A stretch of DNA of 64,000 nucleotides from Pyxidicoccus sp. MSG2 (lineage in GTDB: Bacteria > Myxococcota > Myxococcia > Myxococcales > Myxococcaceae), in assembly GCF_026626705.1 (NCBI RefSeq), contig NZ_JAPNKC010000001.1, positions 1,550,001 through 1,614,000 on the forward strand, given 5' to 3'. Position 1 is the stretch's first letter, and each line of letters opens with the position of its first letter. Below, piece after piece: positions 16,861-26,162 of this stretch. The notes under the pieces were generated by a model. That model ran no database searches. It saw only the letters and a program-made list of their open reading frames with translations, and had not been told where the DNA came from. The position numbers and the translations under genes were made by a program.

Positions 16861-18459
16861 CTACTTGACCAGCTTCTCCAGCGGCTTCTTCTCGCTGGAC
16901 TCCTTGCCCTTCGTCCAGTCCACCACGGGCGTCTGCCAGGCCATGCCCGTCTCGGTGGGCTCGGGGGCCAGCTTCTCGAACTCGAAGCCGTCACCGCCGA
17001 AGTAGAGGTACTCGATGGTGGCCACCGAGTACTCCTTCTTCGGATCCAGTGCCTTGCCCTTGGCGTCCTTGAACTTGCCCTTCCCGGCGGGGGTGAAGCC
17101 GGCGATGAGCGCGTTGGGGTTGGCGAGCTGCTTCGCCAGGTCCTCGCCCTTGAGCTTCACCACCAGCAGGGTGTTCTCGAAGGGCATCACCGTGTAGATG
17201 CTGCCGCGCGTAATCGCGCCGGCCGGCAGGTCGCCGCGGATGCCGCCCTTGTTGAGGATGGCGCCGTCCGTGGTGAGCACCTCGCGCACCGCGCCCGCCA
17301 CCCACTTCGCCATCTGCGGCGAGTTCTGGGGGATGCCCGCCTTGGTGAAGCCGATCTGCTGGCCCAGCACCTCGTCGAGCTGCGCCTTCCACTTGGTGAT
17401 GAGCTGCGCCGTCTCGATGTCCGGGGTGCCGCCCGCCACGTCGACGAGCTTCGTGTCCACATCCGTCACCTTCTCGCCCGCCGGCTTCGACGGGTCGAAC
17501 TTCAGGTGCGCGCGCAGGTACTTGTTGAAGCCGCGGTCCAGCGACACGAAGGTGGTACCACCCTCCTTGGTGTCCACCGGCTGCGGGCAGCGGCCACCGG
17601 CCACCAGCGCCAGCTTCCAGTCGGCGTGCTTGGCGACGACGGGCTGCAGCTCGCTGACGCAGGTGTCGGCGACCACCACCACCACGTCCGCGCCGGCCTT
17701 GCGGGCCTCGGGGACGGCGCTGTTGAGCGCGTCCTCGTAGCCCGTGACTTCGAGGCCCTCCGCGCGGCCGGCCATGGCCGTGCGCACCGTCTTCTCCGAG
17801 GCCAGGCCCACCACGCCAATCTTGAGGCCGCGGCGCTCGAACACCTGGAACGCGGGCAGGGACAAGTCACCGGCGAGCGCGGGGTCCTTCACCTTGAGGT
17901 TGGCGGCGAGGAACGGGAAGCCGCCGGCGGCGCGGTTCTTGAGGAAGGCCTCCTTGCCGAAGGCCAGCTCGTGGTTGCCCATGGCGGAGGCCGCGTAGCC
18001 CATGCGGCCCATGACCTCGGCGGTGGGCGTGCCCAGGAAGAAGGAGGAGATGGCCGGGCCGTTCCAGTGGTCACCGGTGGCGAGCGCCAGCGTGCCGGAG
18101 TCGGCGCAGGGGGCCTGGCCCTCCTTCACGGGGCCGGGACAGTGCTTCTCCTCGGCCACCCAGCGGCCGAGCATCTCCGCCGCGCCGCCCTTGCCGTCGA
18201 CGGGCTGCAATTGGCCGAAGGCGCCGCCCGTAACCAGCAGCGTGACTTCATGAGGAACTGCAGGAGCCGCGGGGGCCTTGGCCGCCGCGGGCGGTTCCGC
18301 CGGGGCAGGCGGAGGCGTGGGGTTGCTCTTCTCGCAGCCGGCGAGGACGCCAAGCGCGAGGACCAGCACGCCGGAGAGCCGCGGCTGGCGGAGAAAACTC
18401 GGACGGAAGGCAGGAGGGGTCGGTCTCACAACCGGCGCCTTTAGCACAACTCGGCTCAT
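16861..18459 (-). CDS. 5'-nucleotidase-fold lipoprotein with degenerate catalytic motifs
   Basis: 532 aa from the ATG at 18459. A lipobox (LGVLAGC) and Pro/Ala linker precede a UshA-like layout. The N-terminal metallophosphatase-like domain keeps only the GNHE element (MGNHELAFG). The first metal motif (normally NDxHG) reads VTGGAFGQ, the later H-containing loop reads VVVADTC, and the GHSH-type motif reads VAGGRCPQP. The C-terminal 5'-nucleotidase domain looks intact: NKGGIRGDLP, MPFENTL and YFGGDGFEF. The protein may bind nucleotides or sugars without hydrolysing them. The start lies 6 bases from the divergent neighbour, so the promoters must overlap the coding ends. Confidence 0.8.
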   Translation of the reverse strand: MSRVVLKAPVVRPTPPAFRPSFLRQPRLSGVLVLALGVLAGCEKSNPTPPPAPAEPPAAAKAPAAPAVPHEVTLLVTGGAFGQLQPVDGKGGAAEMLGRWVAEEKHCPGPVKEGQAPCADSGTLALATGDHWNGPAISSFFLGTPTAEVMGRMGYAASAMGNHELAFGKEAFLKNRAAGGFPFLAANLKVKDPALAGDLSLPAFQVFERRGLKIGVVGLASEKTVRTAMAGRAEGLEVTGYEDALNSAVPEARKAGADVVVVVADTCVSELQPVVAKHADWKLALVAGGRCPQPVDTKEGGTTFVSLDRGFNKYLRAHLKFDPSKPAGEKVTDVDTKLVDVAGGTPDIETAQLITKWKAQLDEVLGQQIGFTKAGIPQNSPQMAKWVAGAVREVLTTDGAILNKGGIRGDLPAGAITRGSIYTVMPFENTLLVVKLKGEDLAKQLANPNALIAGFTPAGKGKFKDAKGKALDPKKEYSVATIEYLYFGGDGFEFEKLAPEPTETGMAWQTPVVDWTKGKESSEKKPLEKLVK

Positions 18460-18465
18460 GCTACG

Positions 18466-20289
18466 GTGGAACGCGTGTCGGACGGCAAGGGTCAACAGGG
18501 CCCGTCATCACCGGAAGACCCGGGGCGTAACCCCGAGGACCCGGAAATCAACGGCCAGGGCGAGGCGCTGAGCCAGAAGCTCTGGGAAGAGGTGCGAGGG
18601 GGTGTGGAGCACTTCCACCTCCAGGGGCGCCCGCGTCCCAAGGGCCCGCTGCGGCAGTTCTTCTACGGGATGAGCCTGCCGTTCCACCTGGCCCGGGCGC
18701 TGCTGAAGGACCCGGTGGCGCGGCGGACGTACCTGCGCGTGGGGCTGCTCCAGACGGTGGCGGCGCTGGCGCTGGCGCTGACCTGCATGGGCTCCGGCAA
18801 GGAGGCCGCGAAGAGCGCGAGCCGGCAGGAGACCCGCGAGGAGGCCGAGGCCCAGACGGAGGCAGGCCGGAAGGTGGCCGCGGAGATCGCGGATCGGTAC
18901 CTGCAGGAGGCCGACGCCAAGGTCGCAAGGCGCATCCTCGAAGGCAGCAAGGCGTCGCGGCAGCGGAACAGGGATGGGGCTTCCCGCCGGGAGGACGCGG
19001 AGGAGTCCGCTTCCCAACGAAACGACGCGCGGGCCGCGGCCGCTCACCCGGACGCCGAGGACGACGCGGGTTCACCCGCCTCTTCGAACCGGAACGCAGC
19101 GGCAGCCCCTCCCAGCGGTGCGGACGCGACCGAAAAGGATTCCCAGGACGCGGAGGACAGCCCTGCCCGGCAGGCTGCTGCCTCGGACGCGCCCGATGCG
19201 GGAGGCCAGCGGCCCCGCACCCGCGAGGAGCGGCGGGCCGCGGCGGAGAAGCGACTCGAGCAGCGGGCCCGGGAGCTCGAAGCGGCGGCACAGGGACGCG
19301 ATGCGGGCACGTCCATCGTCGAGGCCATCGCCGCACTGGCCTTCGAGGCGGCACGCACGGCGCAGACCGAGGAGGACGAAGCCACCTCCTCCGGTGACAG
19401 CGACGAGGACGGCGACGAGGAAGTCGCCGACACCCGCCAGGCCGGGCTCGAAACCGGGGACGGCGGCACGGCCGTGGCCACCCAGGGAAGCCCGCCTGCC
19501 AAGGGCGAAGGGAGCTCTCGGGGCCGCTTCCGCGTGAAGGTGGGCGGCGAGGACTCCTGGTGGACGGTGAAGGGCTTCTCGCCGTGGGACCTGGCCTTCT
19601 GGGCGGCGCTGTTCGCGACGCTGCACCTGGCCCAGTGGGTGGTCATCGCGCTGTCGCGGGACTACCACGACGTCATCGCCCGCGACGCCAGCCTCCTCAC
19701 CGGCGTGAAGCCGGAGGACGAGAAGATTGAGCCGCGCGTGCGCCTCGACATGCAGTGGCTCCGCAAGAAGGTGAGACGGCGCTGGCGGGCGGCGCTGCTG
19801 TTCGCGGTGGGCGTGCCGGCCCTGTGGGTGCTCACGGTGCCCTTCCTGTGCTTCAGCACCACCGTCTTCACCCTGCTCAACACGGCCTGGGGCGCGTGGT
19901 GGCTGGTGGTGTTCACCGCCGCCAAGAGCGAGCACGCCTGGGTGCCCCCCGCGGAGGCCCGGACGCCCTGGTTCCTGCGCGCCTGGACCTGGCTCACCAC
20001 GCGGGTGCCCGGAATGCGCTGGGGCATGCTCCAGCGCTACGGCGCGTTCTGGACGCGGAGGACGCAGGAAGTGCTCGCCCCGGTGTCGACGGTGGAGCGC
20101 CACCCGTGGGCCTTCGCGGGGCTGGCGCTGGTGCGCTTCGTCGGCTCCATCCCGCCGCTGAAGTTCTTCTGCCGGCCGCTCATCCCCGTCGCCTCCGCGC
20201 ACCTGCTCGCGGAAGAAGCCGCCGCGCGCGCCGCGGCCATTCCTCCCGCGCCCAGGCCCCAGATTCCAGCGGGCGAGACGGGCGCCTGA
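18466..20289 (+). CDS. Large membrane protein of unknown function with long disordered middle
   Basis: 607 aa, GTG start (a second GTG lies three codons in). Not recognised. A Gly/Pro/Glu-rich N-terminus is followed by a helix-forming segment at about 85-110 (LLQTVAALALALTC). From about 115 to 350 comes a low-complexity, highly charged stretch rich in Arg, Glu, Ala and Asp, with many predicted coils. Membrane helices then lie at about 370-395 and 440-480, and a helical tail ends in a Pro/Ala-rich segment. It may be a scaffold in the envelope, but no family can be named. Divergent from the nucleotidase-like gene and convergent with the next (25-base gap). Confidence 0.55.
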   Translation: MERVSDGKGQQGPSSPEDPGRNPEDPEINGQGEALSQKLWEEVRGGVEHFHLQGRPRPKGPLRQFFYGMSLPFHLARALLKDPVARRTYLRVGLLQTVAALALALTCMGSGKEAAKSASRQETREEAEAQTEAGRKVAAEIADRYLQEADAKVARRILEGSKASRQRNRDGASRREDAEESASQRNDARAAAAHPDAEDDAGSPASSNRNAAAAPPSGADATEKDSQDAEDSPARQAAASDAPDAGGQRPRTREERRAAAEKRLEQRARELEAAAQGRDAGTSIVEAIAALAFEAARTAQTEEDEATSSGDSDEDGDEEVADTRQAGLETGDGGTAVATQGSPPAKGEGSSRGRFRVKVGGEDSWWTVKGFSPWDLAFWAALFATLHLAQWVVIALSRDYHDVIARDASLLTGVKPEDEKIEPRVRLDMQWLRKKVRRRWRAALLFAVGVPALWVLTVPFLCFSTTVFTLLNTAWGAWWLVVFTAAKSEHAWVPPAEARTPWFLRAWTWLTTRVPGMRWGMLQRYGAFWTRRTQEVLAPVSTVERHPWAFAGLALVRFVGSIPPLKFFCRPLIPVASAHLLAEEAAARAAAIPPAPRPQIPAGETGA

Positions 20290-20314
20290 CAGCTGACAGG
20301 GACGGGGACGCCCG

Positions 20315-23300
20315 TCACTTCTCGTCGCGAGCGCGCTCCTCCTCGCCGGAGGACATGATGACCTCGTTGGCGCTGGAGGGCTCGGGGGCCGGGCCGGTGG
20401 GCAGCGGCGGCACCTCCAGGGGCTGCGGGCCGGTCAGCTCCAGGCGCTGGCCCGCCTCGCGCGAGTCGGGCAGGCCCATGAGCTTCTGGAGCTGCAGGCC
20501 CACCGCCCGGAAGAAGCCGGTGAGCAATTCCGGACGGTCCGCGATCAGGTCGAGGAAGTCGCGCCGGTCGATGATGAGCACGCGCGTGTCCACAGCGGCC
20601 ACCATGTCCGTGGGGCGGGGCGCGCCGTCCAGGAGGCTGATTTCGCCGAAGGCCTGCTTGCCCTGGAAGCGCAGCACGTGCTCGCCGTCGTGGAAGGCAT
20701 CCACGCCGCCCTCGACGATGACGTAGAGCGCGTCACCCGGGTCGCCCTGCGCGTAGATGCGCTCACCGGCCTTGTAGGAAGCCTCGCGGGCCACGGCCGC
20801 GATGGCCGCCAGGTCATCCACGTCACTCTGGGAGAAGACGCTCACGCCCTCCAGCGCGAACATCCGTTGGACAGTGCGGTCGCTCAAGTCACCCTCCTGC
20901 GGGAGCACGTTCAGCCCGTTCACCCGCGCTACATGGCGGGCGCACGCGCGCAGCACCACGTCCTCGCTCTGCACCAGCGCGGCCAGCCGGCGCCACAGGC
21001 GGCCCGGTGCCCCCGGGGGCAGCTCGCGGTGGTGGGCCTCCACCTGCTCCGTCACCAGCTCCCGGTCCTCTTCGGCGACCAGGTTCTCCAAGAGCTCCAG
21101 CGCCAGCGCCCGGCGCCGCGCGTCCTGTCCCACCAGGTTGTAGTGGATGCCGCGCATCACCTGCGACGGGTGCAACAGCCCCAGCAGGAAGAAGGACAGC
21201 TCCAGCGCCTGGTCCAGCCGGTCTCCCACCGCGCGGGTGAGCAGCGAGCCGTCCCCCAGCGCCGCGCGCACATCGCGGAAGGCGCCCACCAGCGCGCGGT
21301 ACACGTCCCGCCGCCGGCCCAGGGCCTCGCGCACGCGCTCCACGTCCACCGGGTGCTCGGGGTGCTCGTCGCGCAGGCGCGTCAACTGCGCGCCGATGCG
21401 GAAGTGCAGCGACGCGTCGTCCTTCACGTTGGAGAACAGCAGCGCGTCCAGCGCCGCGGGCGTGCCGATGCCGCGCAGCACGCGGGGCAGTTGCAGCCGC
21501 ATGGCCAGGGGCGAGCCCTTGTTGTTGAGCTGCTCCTCCACCAGCGGCGTCACCGCGTCGCCGAGCGCCACCAGCGCCTCGCGCGCCGTCTTGCGCTCCT
21601 CGCGCCAGGTGAGGAAGGGCAACAGGCGCGGGGCCATTTCCACGTAGCCGCCCTCGCCCACCGCGGCCAGCGCCACGCGCCGCACCGTGGGGTCCGTGTC
21701 CTCCAGGTAGCGCGCCAGCGCCCCGGCGAAGCGCGTGTCCTGGAGCCGGCCCAGCAGACGCGCCACCTCGCGCCGCTCGGGCTCCTGCGCGGCGTCCCCC
21801 CGGGCCAGCAATTCCTGGAGCGAGGACAGCGCCACCGAGTTCCCCGTCGACTTGAGCAGCGCGCCAATGGCCGCGCAGCGCAGCCCGATGTCCGGGTGGT
21901 TGAGCAGCGCGGGCAACAGCCGCTCCGCGCGCTCCGGCGACAGCCGCGCCAGCGCCCACACGGCCTGGTCCCTGGGACGCCGGGGCCCTTCTTCCACCAG
22001 CCGCTCCAGGATGGGCGCCAGCTCGTGCGCCTCCAGCTCCAGCGCCAGGGACACGCCGCGCTCCAGCACGCGCTCGTTCGGGTGGCGCAGGAGCGCGGCC
22101 AGGTGCGGCCGCAGCGGCACCTCCGCCTGCTCCATCATGGCCACCGCGCGCAGCACCCGCTCCGGAGAGGGCGCCGCCAGCGCCTCGGCCAGGAGCCGCT
22201 GCTCCTCCTCCCCCTCCAGCTCCACATCCTCCTCTTCCGGCGCGCCCACCTGCTCGCCCAGCGCCGCCACGTACGCGGGCTTGAGCCGCACCAGCAGCAC
22301 GGCCAGCGCGACGCACATGCCCACCACCGCCACCGCCATGGTGTCGCCCGTGGCGCCGCGTCCCGCGCCGATGAGCAGCAGGCCCGCCAGCACCACACCG
22401 CCCTTGCGCAGCAGCCCCTCCACCATCGCGCGCAACCCCTCGCGCTGGTCGTCCGGCACCGCCGCGTACAGCAACTGGATGCCCACCGGGAGGATGGAGT
22501 AGCTCACCGCCGTCTCCACCAGCCGCAGCAGGTGCACCGGCCACATCACCGGCGTGACGAGCGCCGCGCCCGCCAGGGGCGCCAGCACCAGCGGCACCAG
22601 CGCCACGTAGCGCAGCAGGCCCAGCCGCTTCAGCAGCCGCTGCGCCACGAGCAGCTGGAAGGCCACGCAGAACAGGCCAATCCACAGCTGCAGCGAGCCG
22701 AAGAGCGCCGCGAGGGCGTCCTCGCTCATCGTGCCCTCCAGCCGCAGCCGGAAGAAGTAGTCCACGAAGGAGGACAGCACCGCGAAGGCGATGCCCAGCG
22801 CCGCCAGCACCTGCGCGTAGGGGCTCTCCGCCAGGTAGCTCCACCCCATCCACGACGCGGCGGCGGGACGGCTGCGCGGCGGAGGCGCGGGAGCGCCCTT
22901 GTAGAGGTGATGGAAGATCGCGCCCGCGGACAGCAGGCTCAGCGCGCCGCTCACCACCATGGCCGGAGTGCCCAGCCGGACGGCGAAGCCCTGCACCAGC
23001 AGTCCGCCAGCGATGCCGCCGCCCATGGCGAAGCCGTTGAGGAAGGTGAAGGCCCGCCGCGCCTCGCGCGCGTCGAAGGCCGACGCCATCCGCCCCCAGA
23101 AGCGGAAGGACACGAACGTGGAGAAGGTGTCCGCGAAGAGGTACAGCGCCAGCGCGGGCATCCGCTGCCCCGCCGACAACGCGCCCGCCAGCCCCAGCGC
23201 CACCACGCCGCCCAGCCCCGTCAGCACACCGGGCGACTCCAGCGGCGAGCCCTGCCGGCCGCGAGGCAGCACCGTCAGCGCCGCCGTCATCAGCGCGCCC

Positions 23301-23458
23301 AGCAGGTACAGGTACGGCAGCGCCTGCGACTCGAAGCGCGACAGCACGAGCGCGTTCGCCGTCGTCTTCAGCTGCGTCACCCCGGCGATGAGCGCGAACT
23401 GGAAGGCAGCCGCCGGCCAGAGTCGGCGGTTCCAGGATGAGGAGTCGGAGGCGGCCAC
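20315..23458 (-). CDS. Transporter-like membrane domain fused to HEAT repeats and a cyclic-nucleotide-binding domain
   Basis: 1047 aa, GTG start. Residues about 10-410 form ten to twelve transmembrane helices resembling MFS or ATP/ADP-translocase-type carriers (AFTFLNGFAMGGGIAGG, FRFWGRMASAFD). Residues about 440-860 are helical repeats of HEAT/PBS-lyase type (for example VRRVALAAVGEGGYVEMAPRL). A C-terminal cyclic-nucleotide-binding domain (about 885-1005) has a phosphate-binding-cassette motif FGEISLLDGAPRPT and the YAQGDPGDALYVIVEGGV strand. Similar fusions are known in myxobacteria and some other bacteria. Inference: transport or signalling gated by cAMP/cGMP and protein partners; the substrate is unknown. 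Confidence 0.82.
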   Translation of the reverse strand: MAASDSSSWNRRLWPAAAFQFALIAGVTQLKTTANALVLSRFESQALPYLYLLGALMTAALTVLPRGRQGSPLESPGVLTGLGGVVALGLAGALSAGQRMPALALYLFADTFSTFVSFRFWGRMASAFDAREARRAFTFLNGFAMGGGIAGGLLVQGFAVRLGTPAMVVSGALSLLSAGAIFHHLYKGAPAPPPRSRPAAASWMGWSYLAESPYAQVLAALGIAFAVLSSFVDYFFRLRLEGTMSEDALAALFGSLQLWIGLFCVAFQLLVAQRLLKRLGLLRYVALVPLVLAPLAGAALVTPVMWPVHLLRLVETAVSYSILPVGIQLLYAAVPDDQREGLRAMVEGLLRKGGVVLAGLLLIGAGRGATGDTMAVAVVGMCVALAVLLVRLKPAYVAALGEQVGAPEEEDVELEGEEEQRLLAEALAAPSPERVLRAVAMMEQAEVPLRPHLAALLRHPNERVLERGVSLALELEAHELAPILERLVEEGPRRPRDQAVWALARLSPERAERLLPALLNHPDIGLRCAAIGALLKSTGNSVALSSLQELLARGDAAQEPERREVARLLGRLQDTRFAGALARYLEDTDPTVRRVALAAVGEGGYVEMAPRLLPFLTWREERKTAREALVALGDAVTPLVEEQLNNKGSPLAMRLQLPRVLRGIGTPAALDALLFSNVKDDASLHFRIGAQLTRLRDEHPEHPVDVERVREALGRRRDVYRALVGAFRDVRAALGDGSLLTRAVGDRLDQALELSFFLLGLLHPSQVMRGIHYNLVGQDARRRALALELLENLVAEEDRELVTEQVEAHHRELPPGAPGRLWRRLAALVQSEDVVLRACARHVARVNGLNVLPQEGDLSDRTVQRMFALEGVSVFSQSDVDDLAAIAAVAREASYKAGERIYAQGDPGDALYVIVEGGVDAFHDGEHVLRFQGKQAFGEISLLDGAPRPTDMVAAVDTRVLIIDRRDFLDLIADRPELLTGFFRAVGLQLQKLMGLPDSREAGQRLELTGPQPLEVPPLPTGPAPEPSSANEVIMSSGEEERARDEK

Positions 23459-23642
23459 GGTGAAAGAGCGCCGCAGATTAACCCAGCCTCAGGACAACCA
23501 CGAATAACCCTACGAGCCCCCGAGTCCCCGCCTGCCCGGCGGCCGACGCCGCCCACGCTCCGTCACACCCCTGCCCCATTTCCGCCACCGCCGGTGGAAT
23601 CCACGGGCGCCCGCCCGCCTCCCGTGGGGCTAGACTGGCGGC

Positions 23643-24443
23643 GTGACGACCGCCTCCGACACGCTGCTGGACGGCACCCACACGGTGCTCACCCCCGAGT
23701 ACGTGGAGTTCCGCTTCACGCTCGCGGGCCTCTACTCGCGCTTCCTGGCGTGGCTGGTGGATGGGCTCATCGTCGCCGCGCTCACCCTGGTCATCATGAT
23801 GGCGCTCAGCGTGGTGATGATGGCCTTCCCAGGCTTCGGCAGCGCGCTGCTGGCCGTGGTCTTCTTCCTCGTGGAGTGGGGCTACTCCATCTTCCTGGAG
23901 ACGGTGTGGAGCGGGCGCACGGTGGGAAAGCGGGTGCTCTCCCTGCGCGTCATCCAGGAGAGCGGCGTGCGCATCGGCTTCTACCATGCGGCGCTGCGCA
24001 ACCTGGCGCGGCCGGTGGACCGGCTCCCCCTCCTCTACCTGGTGGGTGGGGTGACGGCGCTCGTCTCCGGCTCCCACCAGCGGCTGGGGGATTTGCTGGC
24101 CGGCACGATTGTCGTGCGGGAGCGCCGCCTCAAGGTGCCGTCCGCCCTGGGTACCAGCGGCGAGGAGGGCCTGCTGGCGGATCCGCTCTTCGTGTCTCGG
24201 GTGAAGCGGCTGTCCACCGAGGAGCGGGAACTGGTGCTGTCCGCCGCCCTGCGACGCGAGGAACTGCGACTGGAGGCGCGGCTGCGGCTGTTCTCCGCGC
24301 TGGGCGCCCGGCTGCAGGACGCGCTGGCCATGGAGAAGCCGGCCCACCTCTCCGACGAGAAGTGGACCCTGCTGGTGGCCGCCGCCCTGCTGCCGTCCAC
24401 GGGCGCCAAGGCCGTGGGGCCCCGCGCCCGGGCCCTGGCGTGA
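23643..24443 (+). CDS. RDD-family membrane protein
   Basis: 266 aa, GTG start. The RDD signature region is clear: YSRFLAWLVDGLIVA, two transmembrane helices, then SGRTVGKRVLSLRVI and the third helix with VSGSHQRLGDLLAGTIVV. The soluble C-terminal 110 residues are Arg/Leu-rich, helical and less conserved. RDD proteins accompany SpoIIM and MoxR/DUF58 sets; some are reported as Na+ (Li+, K+)/H+ antiporters, which is not assumed here. Only 4 bases separate its stop from the convergent neighbour's. Confidence 0.88.
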   Translation: MTTASDTLLDGTHTVLTPEYVEFRFTLAGLYSRFLAWLVDGLIVAALTLVIMMALSVVMMAFPGFGSALLAVVFFLVEWGYSIFLETVWSGRTVGKRVLSLRVIQESGVRIGFYHAALRNLARPVDRLPLLYLVGGVTALVSGSHQRLGDLLAGTIVVRERRLKVPSALGTSGEEGLLADPLFVSRVKRLSTEERELVLSAALRREELRLEARLRLFSALGARLQDALAMEKPAHLSDEKWTLLVAAALLPSTGAKAVGPRARALA

Positions 24444-24447
24444 GGGG

Positions 24448-24966
24448 CTAGAAGTACGCCGCCGCGCCGGCCGACAGCGTCAGCGACGTCTGCGTCTTCT
24501 CGTTGAGCGCGATGTAGAAGTTGTACTGGCCGCGCAGGCCCAGGCTCACCGAGTCCGACACGAAGAAGTCGATGCCCACGTTGGGACCGATGCCCACGAA
24601 GTTGCTGACGCTCTCCTTGAAGATGATGAGGTAGCTCACGTCCGTGCCGAGGTACGGGCGGATGGACTCCTCGGAGAACAGGTAGCGCAGGCCCAGCGAG
24701 GGGGCGAGCCCCACCACCCGCTTCTCGTTCGGGTCCGTGGTGTCCTTGGGGAAGGCAATCTTCGACAGGGACACCACCTCGAAGCCGTTCTCGATGTAGA
24801 GGCTGGCGTCGATGCCCAGGAAGAGCGCGTCATCCAGGCCTTTGGTCTTGTTGAAGTCCATGTACCCCAGCGAGAGGCCCAGGCTGCGGTTGGCGAACTG
24901 GGCGTGCGCGGGGGCGGCCCCGAGGAGGGCCAGGGCGAATCCGAGGGAACAGAGCAGGGTACGCAT
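24448..24966 (-). CDS. Small outer-membrane beta-barrel protein
   Basis: 172 aa with signal peptide (AHA-Q, cleavage near residue 23). The mature chain has about eight amphipathic strands with alternating hydrophobic residues. The final strand ends in Phe (AGAAAYF), the usual BAM-recognition end. It resembles the OmpA/OmpX-type small barrels annotated as outer-membrane protein beta-barrel. It is a single gene with no obvious operon partner and its function is unknown. Confidence 0.78.
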   Translation of the reverse strand: MRTLLCSLGFALALLGAAPAHAQFANRSLGLSLGYMDFNKTKGLDDALFLGIDASLYIENGFEVVSLSKIAFPKDTTDPNEKRVVGLAPSLGLRYLFSEESIRPYLGTDVSYLIIFKESVSNFVGIGPNVGIDFFVSDSVSLGLRGQYNFYIALNEKTQTSLTLSAGAAAYF

Positions 24967-25066
24967 GGGCCGCCAGTCTAACGGCGCAACCTCCGGAAAA
25001 CAGCCCGGATTCGGCCCCTCCGGGGCGTTGATTCGGGAGCGGCCGCTCTCCTACACTCGGCCCGCC

Positions 25067-26128
25067 ATGCGTCTGAGCCGACTCCTTACCGCGCTGTCCC
25101 TGGTCTCCACCCTCCCCCTCGTCGCCTGCGTCAGCACCCCGGCGCCCCACGAGCGCGCCCTCATCAACAACGAGCTGTGCGTGCAGGAGATCAGCAAGGG
25201 CGACCTGGTCCGCGCGGACGTCTACTGCGACCTCGGCCTGGAGTTCTCCCCCCAGTACGCCGACCTGTGGGCCAACAAGGGCATCATCGCCATGGCCAAC
25301 GGCAAGAAGGACGAGGCCAAGAAGCACTTCATCAAGGCCCTGCGCTTCAACCAGGAGCACCTCCAGGCCTACCAGAACCTCGGCATCATCTACCTGGAGG
25401 AAGGCGCGTACGGGAAGGCGCACGACAACTTCCGCCGCGCACTGAAGGTGAACCCGGACAACCTCGAGACGCGCTACAACCTCGCCATCACCCTGATGAA
25501 GATGAAGAAGATGGAGGATGCGAAGAAGGAGCTGCGCACGTTGCTCGCGGTGAACCCCGGCCTGTCGGACGCGCACCACACCCTGGGTGTCATCGCCTAC
25601 GCGGAGAACGAGTTCGACGAGGCGGTGGACCACCTCTCCCAGTCGGTGCAGCTCACCCCGGACGCCCCCCAGAAGTGGCATGACCTGGGCACCGCGTTGA
25701 TGGAGGTGAGCCGCTTCCCCGAGGCGCGCGAGGCCTTCGCCAACTGCGCCCAGCTGGACCCGCAGAACAGCAGCTGCATCAACAACCTCTCGCTGGCCCA
25801 GCGCAAGACGGCCCTCACCGACGCGGCCTTCAAGGAGCTGAAGGACACCCAGCAGGCGGAGAACTCCGCCCCCGCCCTCTACATGCTCGCCCGCCAGTAC
25901 CGCGAGAAGGGCCTGCTCGCCGAGGAGGAGTCCACGTACCGCAAGTGCGTGAAGCTCGACGCGAAGTTCGCCCCCTGCCACTTCGGCCTCTTCCAGCTCT
26001 TCTCCGACGCGCACAAGCAGGAACATGCCCAGGTGGCGTGCAAGAACTTCCTGAAGTATGGGACGTCCGAGGAATTCCCTACCGAGTACCAGACGTGCGA
26101 GAAGTTCATCAGCGACGCCACCTTCTGA
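25067..26128 (+). CDS. TPR-repeat lipoprotein
   Basis: 353 aa from the ATG at 25067. A signal with lipobox LVACVS is followed by at least seven tetratricopeptide repeats across about 40-330 (for example LWANKGIIAMANGKKDEAKK, YQNLGIIYLEEGAYGKAHDN). Pairs of cysteines are scattered through the repeats. This type resembles the Tgl/PilF and AglT-like myxobacterial TPR lipoproteins used in motility and pilus assembly, but identity cannot be settled here. The FHA gene starts 34 bases later, so the two may be co-transcribed and lie just outside the T3SS genes. Confidence 0.8.
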   Translation: MRLSRLLTALSLVSTLPLVACVSTPAPHERALINNELCVQEISKGDLVRADVYCDLGLEFSPQYADLWANKGIIAMANGKKDEAKKHFIKALRFNQEHLQAYQNLGIIYLEEGAYGKAHDNFRRALKVNPDNLETRYNLAITLMKMKKMEDAKKELRTLLAVNPGLSDAHHTLGVIAYAENEFDEAVDHLSQSVQLTPDAPQKWHDLGTALMEVSRFPEAREAFANCAQLDPQNSSCINNLSLAQRKTALTDAAFKELKDTQQAENSAPALYMLARQYREKGLLAEEESTYRKCVKLDAKFAPCHFGLFQLFSDAHKQEHAQVACKNFLKYGTSEEFPTEYQTCEKFISDATF

Positions 26129-26162
26129 AGCCCTGCTTCCTCCTGTACGTGCCCCCCCCGCG

